DNA of 64,000 nucleotides from Luteolibacter flavescens (lineage in GTDB: Bacteria; Verrucomicrobiota; Verrucomicrobiia; Verrucomicrobiales; Akkermansiaceae): contig NZ_JAPDDS010000007.1 of assembly GCF_025950085.1 (NCBI RefSeq), positions 62,001 through 126,000 of the forward strand, given 5' to 3'. The notes below the pieces were generated by a model. The model saw nothing but the letters and a program-made list of their open reading frames with translations, did not search any database and was not told the origin of the DNA. Made by a program: the position numbers and the translations under genes. This document shows positions 1 through 7,572 of this stretch, one piece after another. Every line of letters begins with the position of its first letter. Position 1 is the stretch's first letter.

Positions 1-201
1 CTCCGCCAGCGCGTGGCATTGGTCGATCAGCTCCGCCATGCTCGCGGCATCGGCGGGGGCGGGCTTGGCCTCCGAGAAGACATCGCGCCATCCCTTGCCG
101 GGGATGCGCTGTGGATAGGTCTCCAGTGGCGGCGGTGCTTGGTAGAAGAAGGGTCCGCAGGCGAGGAGCAGGGGCGTCAGGGCGAGGACGCGGCGTTTCA
201 T
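1..201 (-). CDS. Secreted lipoprotein, N-terminal part only
   Basis: The ATG is at 201 and the frame stays open for 67 codons to the left edge, so the C-terminus is missing. The protein starts MKRRVLALTPLLLACGPFFY. This is a short signal peptide ending in a lipobox-like LLAC, so Cys15 is the probable lipidation site. The rest (ETYPQRIPGKGWRDVF and onward) is not a family I recognise. Its ATG overlaps the TGA of the DUF3142-type gene in a 4-bp ATGA, so the two are probably translationally coupled and both products probably sit in the cell envelope. Function unknown. Confidence 0.7.
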   Translation of the reverse strand, partial: MKRRVLALTPLLLACGPFFYQAPPPLETYPQRIPGKGWRDVFSEAKPAPADAASMAELIDQCHALAE

Positions 202-1559
202 GGCAGAGGTGCGTTGGGTGAATCGTCGAGGGACCACTGGAGATCGCGGCCACCCCGCTCGGGGATCAGGCCGGACTCGCTCGCGATTTCCTCACCTACG
301 AGCAAGCGCGGAAAAGATAACACCATTTTCTGTGAAAATTTCGCGGGCACGGAAGTGGTGAGTTCGGTGAACCCACCCGGCCCCGCGGCGGCGAAAGTGC
401 CTGCCTCATCCGTGGTCAAGGTGAGCCGGTGCGGAGCGCCGCCGGAAACGAGTGAAAGGTCGCCGGGGCCTTCATTCCGCAGCACGATGCGGCCATCGCT
501 TTCCAGCGTGATGCGCACGCCGTGGGCAGGCGATTCACCGCGACCGAGCGCGTCGAGATGCGATGCCGAATGCGCCGCTCGCAAGCCGGGGCCGGGTAGC
601 GCGAACCACACGACACCACGTGCGCCGGAGTCATAGGATGCGGTGATCAATTCACGCAGGCTGCCTTCATCCGGTGCGCGCCACACGAGGATCTGCGAGG
701 CTTCCAGACGGGTTCCGCGCAGCGTCGCCTGTCGGCTCACGCGGTATCCCGCACCACCGGAGTAGCCGGGGATCGTATCGAGGAAGTCCGCGCGCGCGAT
801 GCTCTCCGGCTCCCACTGCTTCAGGTGGCCGACCAGCTTGCCATCGGGCTGGAAGAGGGTGAGCCGCTCGAAATTCGCCAGCCCCGCACGCCACGGAGTG
901 CGGCAGGCCTTCCAGCGGCCGATCCATGACTTTGCTTCGGGCCCGGCCATCGGCTTCGCTTTTCCGGCGACGATGTCCTGCGGCGCGTCCGCCGTCAGGT
1001 CGTAGAACATCGGCACCATTTCATCGGAGGCCTCGCCGAGTTGCTTGAAGGCGGGTGAGTCGATCCACCCCGCGAGGGCGGTGATGGAGATTTCCTCGAG
1101 CGCGAGCCCGGCGCGCAATTCGCGGAGAAATGCCGCATAGCGGGGGATCAGCCGCACGGGGCAATCGTGATCGAGCTGCAGGGTGCTCGGGACCTTGTCG
1201 CCGAAGTGATGCCGCAGCCACTTTGTCAGCATCTCGGCGGCATCGGGGCGCTCGAGGAATGCCGGTCCGGGATCGATGCGCACCACCGGGATTTCGTTTT
1301 CTAACAGAATGTCCGCTTTCGTCACAACGCGCGGCGACCACTTGCCATCCCGCCAGCCGAATTCGGCGATCTGGCGGTAGGCGCGGCTGCCGTGGATGGC
1401 CCGCTGCTCCGCCTCATCGAGCGGCGAGCCGCGGTGCCAGATCCAGAAGCCGGGTGCCGGGTCGGCGGGGACGGAGGCGACCGGTGGGGCCGGGCGGTTA
1501 CAGCCAGCCACTACCAGGCAAGCCAGTCCACCGATAAATGCTGCCCGCATGCCTGTCAT
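198..1559 (-). CDS. DUF3142-type lipoprotein
   Basis: 453 residues. The N-terminus has a hydrophobic signal segment followed by VAGC, so Cys20 is a good lipobox cysteine and the protein should be an envelope lipoprotein. The central segment (TLQLDHDCPVRLIPRYAAFL, then ISITALAGWIDS) matches what I know of DUF3142 proteins, which look like a TIM-barrel glycosidase-type fold of unknown activity; the LQLDxD strand is the family's most recognisable feature. The last ~120 residues look like beta-rich accessory sequence. It overlaps the upstream phosphatase gene and the downstream lipoprotein gene by 4 bp each, so the three form one operon. The enzymatic role, if any, is unknown. Confidence 0.75.
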   Translation of the reverse strand: MTGMRAAFIGGLACLVVAGCNRPAPPVASVPADPAPGFWIWHRGSPLDEAEQRAIHGSRAYRQIAEFGWRDGKWSPRVVTKADILLENEIPVVRIDPGPAFLERPDAAEMLTKWLRHHFGDKVPSTLQLDHDCPVRLIPRYAAFLRELRAGLALEEISITALAGWIDSPAFKQLGEASDEMVPMFYDLTADAPQDIVAGKAKPMAGPEAKSWIGRWKACRTPWRAGLANFERLTLFQPDGKLVGHLKQWEPESIARADFLDTIPGYSGGAGYRVSRQATLRGTRLEASQILVWRAPDEGSLRELITASYDSGARGVVWFALPGPGLRAAHSASHLDALGRGESPAHGVRITLESDGRIVLRNEGPGDLSLVSGGAPHRLTLTTDEAGTFAAAGPGGFTELTTSVPAKFSQKMVLSFPRLLVGEEIASESGLIPERGGRDLQWSLDDSPNAPLP

Positions 1560-2053
1560 CGCCAGTCCTTCACGTAGCGCGCCTGCTCCGCGGTCTGCGG
1601 CGAGCGCGGATGGCGGGCGACCTTTGGCATGCCACCGGCATACCGGCGCTGCACTTCATCGAGCGCGGCGGTCGCATCCAGGCCGGACTCCTTCAGCCAG
1701 CAACCGATCACCGTGCCGGTCCGCCCGATGCCGCCCCAGCAGTGGACGTAGCAGGTGCGCCCGGCATCGATCTCGGCGCGCAGGCGGTCGAGGATGCCGC
1801 GCATGACCTCCGGGCTCGCGGGCACGCTGAGGTCGGGGATCTCGTGCGAATAGCGGGTCAGCCCCTCGCCGAGTTCGCGCAGCACGGGCTCGTAGGGCTC
1901 CAGCCGGTCGTGCGGCGTGGTCAGGTCGATGAAGGTCTGCACGCCCTTGCCGACCAGGAATTTCAGCCGGTCCTCCGTCACCTCCGGGGCGAAGCTCCCC
2001 GGATACTCTCCCGCGAAAAGCCCGTCGTGGACCTGGTAGTGCTGCACGTTCAT
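1556..2053 (-). CDS. Dual-specificity/tyrosine phosphatase-like protein
   Basis: Cysteine-based phosphatase fold. The P-loop HCWGGIGRTG fits the HCxxGxxR(S/T) signature, with the catalytic Cys and the phosphate-binding Arg both present. An upstream TPHDRLEP segment probably carries the general-acid Asp. I chose the ATG at 2053 (MNVQHYQVHDGLF) because family-like sequence begins there; in-frame starts at 2095 (ATG) and 2101 (GTG) would add 14-16 residues. It is the first gene of a tightly overlapping minus-strand trio with two lipoprotein genes. It has no signal peptide and should be cytoplasmic. The substrate (phosphoprotein, phosphoinositide-like or nucleotide) cannot be read from the sequence. 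Confidence 0.85.
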   Translation of the reverse strand: MNVQHYQVHDGLFAGEYPGSFAPEVTEDRLKFLVGKGVQTFIDLTTPHDRLEPYEPVLRELGEGLTRYSHEIPDLSVPASPEVMRGILDRLRAEIDAGRTCYVHCWGGIGRTGTVIGCWLKESGLDATAALDEVQRRYAGGMPKVARHPRSPQTAEQARYVKDWR

Positions 2054-2139
2054 CGCCGCGAATGTGGGCGTGGAAATCCGCCATGGAAATTCCATTTGCA
2101 CCCGCGGCCCTGCGGAGGCATGATTGGCGTGTCAGCAAA

Positions 2140-2495
2140 GGGGGCGTACCGGTTTCGACGGGATGTTCTATGTGCTGGCTGCACGTGGAGGTTGATCGGC
2201 TGGCCTCCTAAAAAGCCGTTCAAAACAATAAATGCAGACTCTAACGAGCTCGCACTGGCTGCTTAATTGACAGCCACGCCTGAACCCTCACGCCTACTAA
2301 GGGGAACGGCGAACACCTAGCAGGCTGGCCACAAAGCCGGGGAACCGGGCCTTCTGGCGAGATTAAACAGGATCCTAGGAAAGCAGACGCCGCCGATGGG
2401 CCGAAGCTCTCCGAAATACCAGACCATCGGATAAACGTGTAGAAGCCCGCGCGGATGGCGTTTCGGACACGGGTTCAACTCCCGTCGCCTCCACC
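2140..2495 (+). ncRNA. ssrA: tmRNA (transfer-messenger RNA), one-piece
   Basis: Rescues stalled ribosomes together with SmpB. The 5' end GGGGGCGTACCGGTTTCGAC and the 3' end GGGTTCAACTCCCGTCGCCT are the conserved tRNA-like halves. GGGGGCG (2140-2146) pairs with CGCCTCC (2486-2492) as a 7-bp acceptor stem, followed by ACC; the terminal A is not encoded. The tag reading frame is 2234-2266, encoding A-DSNELALAA and then TAA, a typical proteolysis tag ending in ALAA. The RNA is contiguous, with no two-piece permutation. A strong hairpin terminator follows 15 bases downstream. Confidence 0.97.
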
Positions 2496-2510
2496 TCTTT
2501 CAAAATGCAA

Positions 2511-2536
2511 AACCCGCTGGATTCCAGCGGGTTTTT
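2511..2536. terminator. Bidirectional intrinsic terminator between ssrA and the DUF3127 gene
   Basis: AACCCGCTGG (2511-2520) and CCAGCGGGTT (2524-2533) form a perfect 10-bp stem with an ATT loop. A T-run follows on the plus strand and, because the stem ends in AA/TT, an A/T-rich tract also follows on the minus strand. It terminates the tmRNA and probably also the convergent folA/DUF3127 operon. Confidence 0.9.
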
Positions 2537-2565
2537 CATTTTGGTGAGATCGTGATCGAGGCTTC

Positions 2566-2952
2566 TCAGAACGGGATGTCGTCGGACATGTCCGGCTCGT
2601 TGTCGAACTGGGCGTCGAGGCTGGAGTTCCGGCGGTTGCCGCTGCTGCTGCCGCTGTCGTAGTCGTCGCCACCGCTGCCGCCGGCCTTGGTCAGCTTCCA
2701 GGCATTGAGGTTCACGTAGAAGCGCTCCTTGTATTCGCTGCCGCGGATGTCGAAGGCGACCTTCACCGCGTCGCCGACGCTCACGCCGTCGAGCATGGAG
2801 ATCTTGTCCTTCACGCACTCGAACTTGAGCATCTGCGGGTACTTGCCGTCGGGCACTTCGACCACGAATTCGCGCTTGGCGAAGCCGCTGGCGAAGGTCT
2901 GCGTGTCAAAGAGGTGCTTGAGGGTGCCTTCGAGTTCGAATGTCTGGGCCAT
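2566..2952 (-). CDS. DUF3127 protein with SSB-like acidic tail
   Basis: 128 residues from the ATG at 2952; the frame extends upstream, but into folA. Residues ~1-85 (KREFVVEVPDGKYPQMLKFE, then VGDAVKVAFDIRGSEY and FYVNLNAWK) match the DUF3127 family, which I know as small OB-fold-like proteins. Residues ~88-115 are a Gly/Ser/Asn/Asp-rich flexible linker, and the protein ends DMSDDIPF. That layout of OB domain, disordered linker and DDIPF tip copies bacterial single-stranded-DNA-binding protein. A DNA-binding or replication/repair-associated role is inference. It follows folA by 13 bp, so it is probably cotranscribed with thyA and folA. Confidence 0.85.
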   Translation of the reverse strand: MAQTFELEGTLKHLFDTQTFASGFAKREFVVEVPDGKYPQMLKFECVKDKISMLDGVSVGDAVKVAFDIRGSEYKERFYVNLNAWKLTKAGGSGGDDYDSGSSSGNRRNSSLDAQFDNEPDMSDDIPF

Positions 2953-2965
2953 GGCGAGGAGATGA

Positions 2966-3430
2966 TTAGAGGCGGCGGTAGCGGAAGACGTCGAAGGATT
3001 CGTGTGCTTCGACGAGTTCGGGAGTTTGGAAAAGATGGGCGAATTCGGGGAAAACGGTGTCGCCGGGGTAGGGCAGGCGGACGTGGGAGACGAGCAATTC
3101 ATCGAGCTCCGGCAGGAAGGCCTCGAAGATGTCCGACCCGCCGATGATGAAGACGTCGCCCTCCAGGTCGAGCGTGGAAAGCTCGTCCGGCGAGTGGATC
3201 ACCTCCACGCCCTCGGCGGACCATTCGCGGTCGCGGGTCACGACGATGTTCCGGCGCTTCGGCAGCGGGCGGCCGATGGAGTCGTAGGTCTTCCGCCCCA
3301 TGACGATGGGATGGCCGGAGGTGGTGCGCTTGAAGAAGGCGAGATCCTCCGGCAGGTGCCAGGGCAGGGTGCCGTCACGACCGATCACCCTCTCCGGGGT
3401 CATGGCGACGATGGCGATCAGGCGGGTCAT
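2966..3430 (-). CDS. folA: Dihydrofolate reductase
   Basis: 154 residues, the usual bacterial length. It reduces dihydrofolate to tetrahydrofolate with NADPH, regenerating the cofactor consumed by the neighbouring thymidylate synthase. The substrate pocket PWHLPEDLAFFK with its acidic residue (Asp28 region), the NADPH segment GHPIVMGRKTYDSIG and the later FIIGGSDIF motif are all intact. The ATG at 3430 is chosen because MTRLIAIVAMTPERVIG is the family N-terminus; longer frames run into the upstream gene. Its start overlaps the stop of the small membrane-protein gene by 4 bp. Confidence 0.97.
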   Translation of the reverse strand: MTRLIAIVAMTPERVIGRDGTLPWHLPEDLAFFKRTTSGHPIVMGRKTYDSIGRPLPKRRNIVVTRDREWSAEGVEVIHSPDELSTLDLEGDVFIIGGSDIFEAFLPELDELLVSHVRLPYPGDTVFPEFAHLFQTPELVEAHESFDVFRYRRL

Positions 3431-3786
3431 TGGCTTTCGTTTTCCTCCTCGTAGTGAAACCGGTGCAGCACGCGATGCGCGACCGGCGCGACGAGGAAAC
3501 CCGCCAGCGCGATGAAGACCAGCCCGGAAAACAGCGCATAGCACCCGGAGAAGATTTTTCCCGCGTCATTCGGCATCGGATCGACCGGGCCCATGCCCCC
3601 GAGGATCATCGAGGCATTGAGAAAGGCGTCGATCCAGCCGAGCCCGCCGATCCAGTGATAGCCAGCGATGCCGACCATGAGGGCGGTGGCGACGATGCCC
3701 CCGGCGATCACCGAGCAGCGGAGCATCCGCAGCAGGAAGTGCCGGGTGCTGATGGGCCGCTGCTCGCGATGCTCGAAGCGGAACAT
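3427..3786 (-). CDS. Small membrane protein, possibly two-TM channel-like
   Basis: 119 residues with an acidic C-terminus. There is a hydrophobic helix at ~22-42, a re-entrant-looking segment at ~50-78 (GWIDAFLNASMILGGMGPVD), and a second strong helix at ~82-105. The helix, pore-like loop, helix order recalls a minimal two-TM ion channel, but there is no potassium-selectivity TVGYG signature, so this is only a resemblance. It lies between thyA and folA, 14 bp after thyA and overlapping folA by 4 bp, so it is cotranscribed with nucleotide-metabolism genes without an obvious link. Function unknown. Confidence 0.8.
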   Translation of the reverse strand: MFRFEHREQRPISTRHFLLRMLRCSVIAGGIVATALMVGIAGYHWIGGLGWIDAFLNASMILGGMGPVDPMPNDAGKIFSGCYALFSGLVFIALAGFLVAPVAHRVLHRFHYEEENESQ

Positions 3787-3800
3787 GGCTCAGGTGGTGA

Positions 3801-4610
3801 TCAGACCGAGACCTCCGCCTTGATGTGCGGATGGGGATCGTAGTTCTCCAGCCGGAAGTCATCGAAGGTGAAGTCGTCCAGCTCGCGGACCTCCGGATTG
3901 ATCCACATCTTCGGCAGCGGCTTCGGCGCGCGCGTGATTTGCTCGCGGGCCTGGTCGAGGTGGTTCTTGTAGAGGTGGAGGTCGCCGAAGGTGTGGATGA
4001 ATTCCCGCGCCTCGTAGCCGCAGGCCTGGGCGATCATCATCGTCAGCAGTGCGTAGGAGGCGACATTGAAGGGCACGCCGAGGAAAAGATCCGCCGAGCG
4101 CTGGTAGAGCTGGCAGGAGAGGCCGGGACGCTCCGAATCCGGATCGTGGACGAAGAACTGGAAAAGGCAGTGGCACGGCGGCAGCGCCATGCGGTTCACC
4201 TCGCCCGGATTCCACGCGACCACGAGGTGGCGGCGCGAATGCGGGTTCCCGCGCAGCCCGTGGACCAGCTCCGCGATCTGATCGACCTCCCGGCCGTCCG
4301 GCGCGGGAAAGGAGCGCCACTGGCGGCCATAGACCGGGCCGAGATCGCCTGCCTCGTCCGCCCACTCGTCCCAGATGCGCACGCCGTTTTCCTGCAGGTA
4401 GGCGATATTCGTGTCGCCCTTCAGGAACCACAGCAGTTCGTGGATGATGGAGCGCAGATGGAGCTTCTTCGTCGTCAGGCACGGGAAGCCCTCGCGAAGA
4501 TCGAAGCGGGCCTGTCGGCCGAAGACGGAAAGCGTGCCGGTGCCGGTGCGATCGGAGCGTTCTTCGCCGTTCTCCAGCACGTCGCGCATCAGGTCGAGGT
4601 AGGCTTTCAT
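3801..4610 (-). CDS. thyA: Thymidylate synthase
   Basis: 269 residues; E. coli ThyA has 264. It methylates dUMP to dTMP using methylene-tetrahydrofolate, giving dihydrofolate that the downstream folA product recycles. The catalytic Cys146 lies in [13 protein letters not shown] at exactly the classical position. [14 protein letters not shown] at the N-terminus (phosphate-binding Arg), [18 protein letters not shown] and the HLYKNHLDQ segment are all conserved. It is the first gene of the thyA/membrane protein/folA/DUF3127 unit. Confidence 0.98.
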   Translation of the reverse strand: MKAYLDLMRDVLENGEERSDRTGTGTLSVFGRQARFDLREGFPCLTTKKLHLRSIIHELLWFLKGDTNIAYLQENGVRIWDEWADEAGDLGPVYGRQWRSFPAPDGREVDQIAELVHGLRGNPHSRRHLVVAWNPGEVNRMALPPCHCLFQFFVHDPDSERPGLSCQLYQRSADLFLGVPFNVASYALLTMMIAQACGYEAREFIHTFGDLHLYKNHLDQAREQITRAPKPLPKMWINPEVRELDDFTFDDFRLENYDPHPHIKAEVSV

Positions 4611-4642
4611 AGATTAAAGGATTAGCAGGGAAGGGGCTGAAA

Positions 4643-5047
4643 TCAATCGTCGCCTGTGGGCGATTTCCTCAGCGCCTTCTTCTCGGAGATCTGGCGTTTC
4701 TCTGCGACCGAGCGCTGCTTCGAGCGGCGGGAACGCTTGCGATTGGTGCGGCGGGCTTTCTCGATGGCCTGCTTCTGGGCGGTGGCCTTGTCGCGGCGGA
4801 TGCCCTCGAAGGAGTCGCACAGCGCTTCGCGCGCGAGGTAGCGGTTCGTCTCGCGGGAACGGCTTTCCTGGCACTTCACCTGCAGGCCGCTGGGCAGGTG
4901 CTTGAGGAAGACGCAGGAGTTCGTCTTGTTGATCTTTTGCCCGCCCGAGCCGGAGCCGAGGATGAAGCTCTCGTGCAGGTCCTCCTCCTCGATGCCGAGG
5001 GCGGCCATGCGGGCTTCCAGCGCGGCCAGCTTTTCAGGACTGGCCAA
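4643..5047 (-). CDS. Peptide-chain-release-factor-like protein (GGQ domain)
   Basis: About 134 residues. The core GSGSGGQKINKTNSCVFLKH contains the GGQ tripeptide that triggers peptidyl-tRNA hydrolysis in class I release factors. It is followed by CQESRSRETNRYLAREAL and a very basic tail rich in Arg and Lys (~85-130). There is no codon-recognition domain, so it resembles the stand-alone ArfB/PrfH-type rescue factors. The likely start is TTG at 5047, overlapping panB by 14 bp; an ATG at 5008 would cut the segment before the GGQ domain. Stalled-ribosome rescue, alongside the tmRNA 2 kb away, is inference from the family. Confidence 0.85.
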   Translation of the reverse strand: MASPEKLAALEARMAALGIEEEDLHESFILGSGSGGQKINKTNSCVFLKHLPSGLQVKCQESRSRETNRYLAREALCDSFEGIRRDKATAQKQAIEKARRTNRKRSRRSKQRSVAEKRQISEKKALRKSPTGDD

Positions 5048-5843
5048 GGGCGGGAGTGTGTTGGACGCGGACCTTGTAGGCAGCGGCCGCAGCGATGATC
5101 TGCGGCGCCAGATCCGCCTCGGGCTTCGCGAAAGGCGGGACGAACCAGGGAAAGGTGCCGATGAGGTCCGTGGCGACGGCCACCTCGCCATCGCAGGTAT
5201 GCTCGCCGCTGCCGATGCCGATGGTGGGCACGGAGATCTGCGAGGAGACCCACTCGGCGGTCTTTGGCACCACGCTCTCCAGCACGATGGCGAAGACGCC
5301 TGCCTCGGCAAGCGCCCGGGCGTCTTCCAGCAGGGCGGTGCTTTGCTCGGGGGTCTTGCCCTTCTTCTTGTAGCCGCCTTCCTCCAGCACGCTCTGCGGG
5401 AGCATGCCGAGGTGGCCGCAGACGGGGATGCCTGCCTCGACGATGGCGCGGACCTTGTCTGCCTGGGCGACGCCACCTTCCAGCTTCACGGCTTCCGCTC
5501 CGGCAGCCACGAGCTTGCGGGCATTCGCGACGGCGGTGGCGGCGTCGGGGTAGGTGCCGATGGAGAAATCCCCGACCACCAGCGCCTTCGGCTTGGCGCG
5601 AGCGACCGCAGCCACGTGGTGAAGCATGTGCTCCAGCGTGACGTGCGTGGTGTCCGGGTAGCCGAGCACCACCATGCCGAGCGAGTCGCCCACCAGCAGG
5701 GCATCGATCCCCGCGTCATCGAAGAGGCGCGCCGTGGGGTAATCGTAGGCCGTCAGCATGGTCACCGGCGGACCGGCATGCTTCCGGGCAAGGAGGGCGG
5801 CGGCTTTTTCGGGACCGGTCACGGGATGGGATGAGGTTACCAC
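5034..5843 (-). CDS. panB: 3-methyl-2-oxobutanoate hydroxymethyltransferase
   Basis: 269 residues, normal family length, GTG start. It makes ketopantoate from alpha-ketoisovalerate and methylene-tetrahydrofolate, the first step of pantothenate/CoA synthesis. Visible signatures are TMLTAYDYPTARLFDDAGID, LLVGDSLGMVVLGY (metal-ligand Asp), AVKLEGG, CGHLGMLPQS and the catalytic-region LESVVP. It overlaps folK by 7 bp upstream and the release-factor-like gene by 14 bp downstream, so the block is one transcript. The folate link (methylene-THF use) may explain its place next to folK. Confidence 0.97.
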   Translation of the reverse strand: MVTSSHPVTGPEKAAALLARKHAGPPVTMLTAYDYPTARLFDDAGIDALLVGDSLGMVVLGYPDTTHVTLEHMLHHVAAVARAKPKALVVGDFSIGTYPDAATAVANARKLVAAGAEAVKLEGGVAQADKVRAIVEAGIPVCGHLGMLPQSVLEEGGYKKKGKTPEQSTALLEDARALAEAGVFAIVLESVVPKTAEWVSSQISVPTIGIGSGEHTCDGEVAVATDLIGTFPWFVPPFAKPEADLAPQIIAAAAAYKVRVQHTPALGQS

Positions 5844-6385
5844 GCCTCTTGCACGGTGACGAGAGGCGGCTCGCCAGAATCAAGATGGCGGAGGTGTTCC
5901 GCAATCGAAACTTGGTCGCCCGGCAGGATCATTCCGGGATGAAGATCGGCCAGCGGCTGGAGCACGAAGCGCCGCGAGGTCAGCCGCGGGTGCGGGAGAT
6001 CGAGGATGTCACCGTCGATCTGCTCGGCACCGAAGAAGAGGATGTCCACATCGATCACCCGCGGGGCATTCCTTTCCGGCGCGGCGACCCGGCCGAGGCG
6101 GAACTCAATCGCCTGCGTCGCATCGAGCAGCGCGTGCGGGGTGCCGCCGGTGTAGTCGAAGGTGACGACCGTATTGTAGAAATCCGGCGAGTCATCCGGG
6201 CAGGCCACCGGCTCGGTCTGATACACCGGTGCCTGACGCAGGCTCCCCGGCACGGCAAGCTTCCCCAGCAAATCGCGGGCATCCTGCAAGTGGCGCAGGC
6301 GGTTGCCGAGATTCGACCCGAGCGCGATGCCGACCCTGCGGCAGACAGTGGACTCGAGTTGGGGGCGGCTACTTTGAGAATCCAT
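5837..6385 (-). CDS. folK: 6-hydroxymethyl-7,8-dihydropterin pyrophosphokinase
   Basis: About 182 residues. It transfers pyrophosphate from ATP to hydroxymethyl-dihydropterin in folate synthesis. The start of the fold is VGIALGSNLGNR. VYQTEPVACPDDSPDFYNTV binds pterin, and RNAPRVIDVDILFF is the R-x-x-P-R-x-x-D-x-D-I motif carrying the magnesium-binding Asp pair; LPHPRLTSRRFVLQPLADL closes the core. The start is uncertain: the ATG at 6385 overlaps the preceding gene by 17 bp, while 6418 is also in frame. It is cotranscribed with panB. Confidence 0.95.
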   Translation of the reverse strand: MDSQSSRPQLESTVCRRVGIALGSNLGNRLRHLQDARDLLGKLAVPGSLRQAPVYQTEPVACPDDSPDFYNTVVTFDYTGGTPHALLDATQAIEFRLGRVAAPERNAPRVIDVDILFFGAEQIDGDILDLPHPRLTSRRFVLQPLADLHPGMILPGDQVSIAEHLRHLDSGEPPLVTVQEAW

Positions 6386-6806
6386 ATGCATCGAGAATGC
6401 GGGATCCTCCGTCATCATCAGAGAATCCGATCACCTCGCCGGAGGGTAGGACGCTGATGTAGGCAGGATGGGAATCGAGGTTGATGACGTAGGCTGAAGG
6501 TAATTCCTGCTGAGCACGCCGGATGGCAGGGATCACTTCCGGCGAGAATTTGCCTGATACGATGTTAATGGCCCGCCGAACCTCGACATAGCGGTTTAAG
6601 GAGAAATCAACATCATCTTGTCCCTCCGAGACCGTCCCCACGGATTGCAAATACCGTATCAACAGGTCGTGAGCGGCGTCGAATTCAGACTCGAATTCTT
6701 GCCGGGACATCTCAGCCGGTATTTCCGGAGGATTGAATTCGCCATCGAAATAAAGGGAGACCTCGGCGTAAGATGAGACGCGCTTGAACCGGTCATCTCC
6801 CTTCAT
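6369..6806 (-). CDS. Orphan hypothetical protein between dapB and folK
   Basis: 145 residues, acidic, soluble, no signal peptide or TM segment. N-terminal half: AEVSLYFDGEFNPPEIPAEM and a helical DAAHDLLIRYL. C-terminal half: a compact beta region, AYVINLDSHPAYISVLPSGE. I recognise no family; the general look (small, acidic, single domain) recalls contact-toxin immunity proteins, but nothing toxin-like is nearby. It uses more AT-ending codons (for example a TTA leucine outside the local pattern) than its neighbours and interrupts an otherwise biosynthetic series, so acquisition by transfer is possible. The ATG is at 6806, 16 bp after dapB. Confidence 0.75.
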   Translation of the reverse strand: MKGDDRFKRVSSYAEVSLYFDGEFNPPEIPAEMSRQEFESEFDAAHDLLIRYLQSVGTVSEGQDDVDFSLNRYVEVRRAINIVSGKFSPEVIPAIRRAQQELPSAYVINLDSHPAYISVLPSGEVIGFSDDDGGSRILDAYGFSK

Positions 6807-6822
6807 TGCGCGATATCGTTGA

Positions 6823-7560
6823 TCACTTCAGCCCCAGCACATCCTGCATGTCGTAGAGACCGGCTGGCTTGTCGTAGAGCCAGACGGCAGCGCGGACGGC
6901 ACCGGCGGCGAAGGTGAGACGGGAGCTGGCCTTGTGGGTCAGTTCCACGCGCTCGCCATCGGCGGCGAAGATCACGGTGTGGTCGCCCACGACATCGCCA
7001 CCGCGGAGAGTGTGCATGCCGATCTCGCGCGGAGGGCGCGGGCCGACATTGCCGAAGCGACCGTGCGCGATGTCCTTGTCGTACTGCGTGCCGGTTTCCT
7101 CATTGAGGATTTCCAGCAGACGGCGCGCGGTGCCGGACGGGGCGTCGATCTTGTGGCGGTGATGCATCTCCGTCACCTCGATGTCGAAGCGGTCCTGCGT
7201 GAGGATCTGTGCCGCCTTCTGCGTGAGCCAGAAGAGGGTATTCACGCCGATGGAGAAATTCGGCGCGTAAACAATGGGCAGCTTGGTGGATGCCTCGCGG
7301 ATCGCGGCGCGTTCCTCATCCGTGTGGCCGGTCGTGCCGATCACTAGGTGCGTGCCGTTTTCCAGCGCGGCCTCCAGCAACTCGCCGGTGAACTTGTGCA
7401 TCGTGAAGTCGATGACCGTGTTCGCCTGGGCGATCGCCGCCGCGAGGTTTTCACCCGCGTCGTGGGTGGCCGAGACGATGACTGCCGATTCCTGGCTGGC
7501 GGCCTGGAGGACGGCCTGGCCCATGCGGCCGGATTGTCCGGTGACGAGAAGCTGGATCAT
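6823..7560 (-). CDS. dapB: 4-hydroxy-tetrahydrodipicolinate reductase
   Basis: 245 residues. Second committed step towards meso-diaminopimelate (peptidoglycan) and lysine. The N-terminal dinucleotide-binding stretch is LLVTGQSGRMGQAV, slightly unusual in having GQSGRMG where many homologues have GAxGRMG. The family signature EMHHRHKIDAPSGTA contains the catalytic His and Lys, followed by GPRPPREIGMHTLRGGDVVGDHTV. It starts 12 bp after dapA ends, and both are minus strand, so they are a pathway operon. Confidence 0.97.
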   Translation of the reverse strand: MIQLLVTGQSGRMGQAVLQAASQESAVIVSATHDAGENLAAAIAQANTVIDFTMHKFTGELLEAALENGTHLVIGTTGHTDEERAAIREASTKLPIVYAPNFSIGVNTLFWLTQKAAQILTQDRFDIEVTEMHHRHKIDAPSGTARRLLEILNEETGTQYDKDIAHGRFGNVGPRPPREIGMHTLRGGDVVGDHTVIFAADGERVELTHKASSRLTFAAGAVRAAVWLYDKPAGLYDMQDVLGLK

Positions 7561-7572
7561 GTCAGGCGTTAG

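Noticed and set aside
1538-2266. A plus-strand reading frame ending exactly at the tmRNA tag stop
   Set aside because: Only its last ten codons are translated, as the tmRNA tag; the rest runs antisense to the phosphatase gene.
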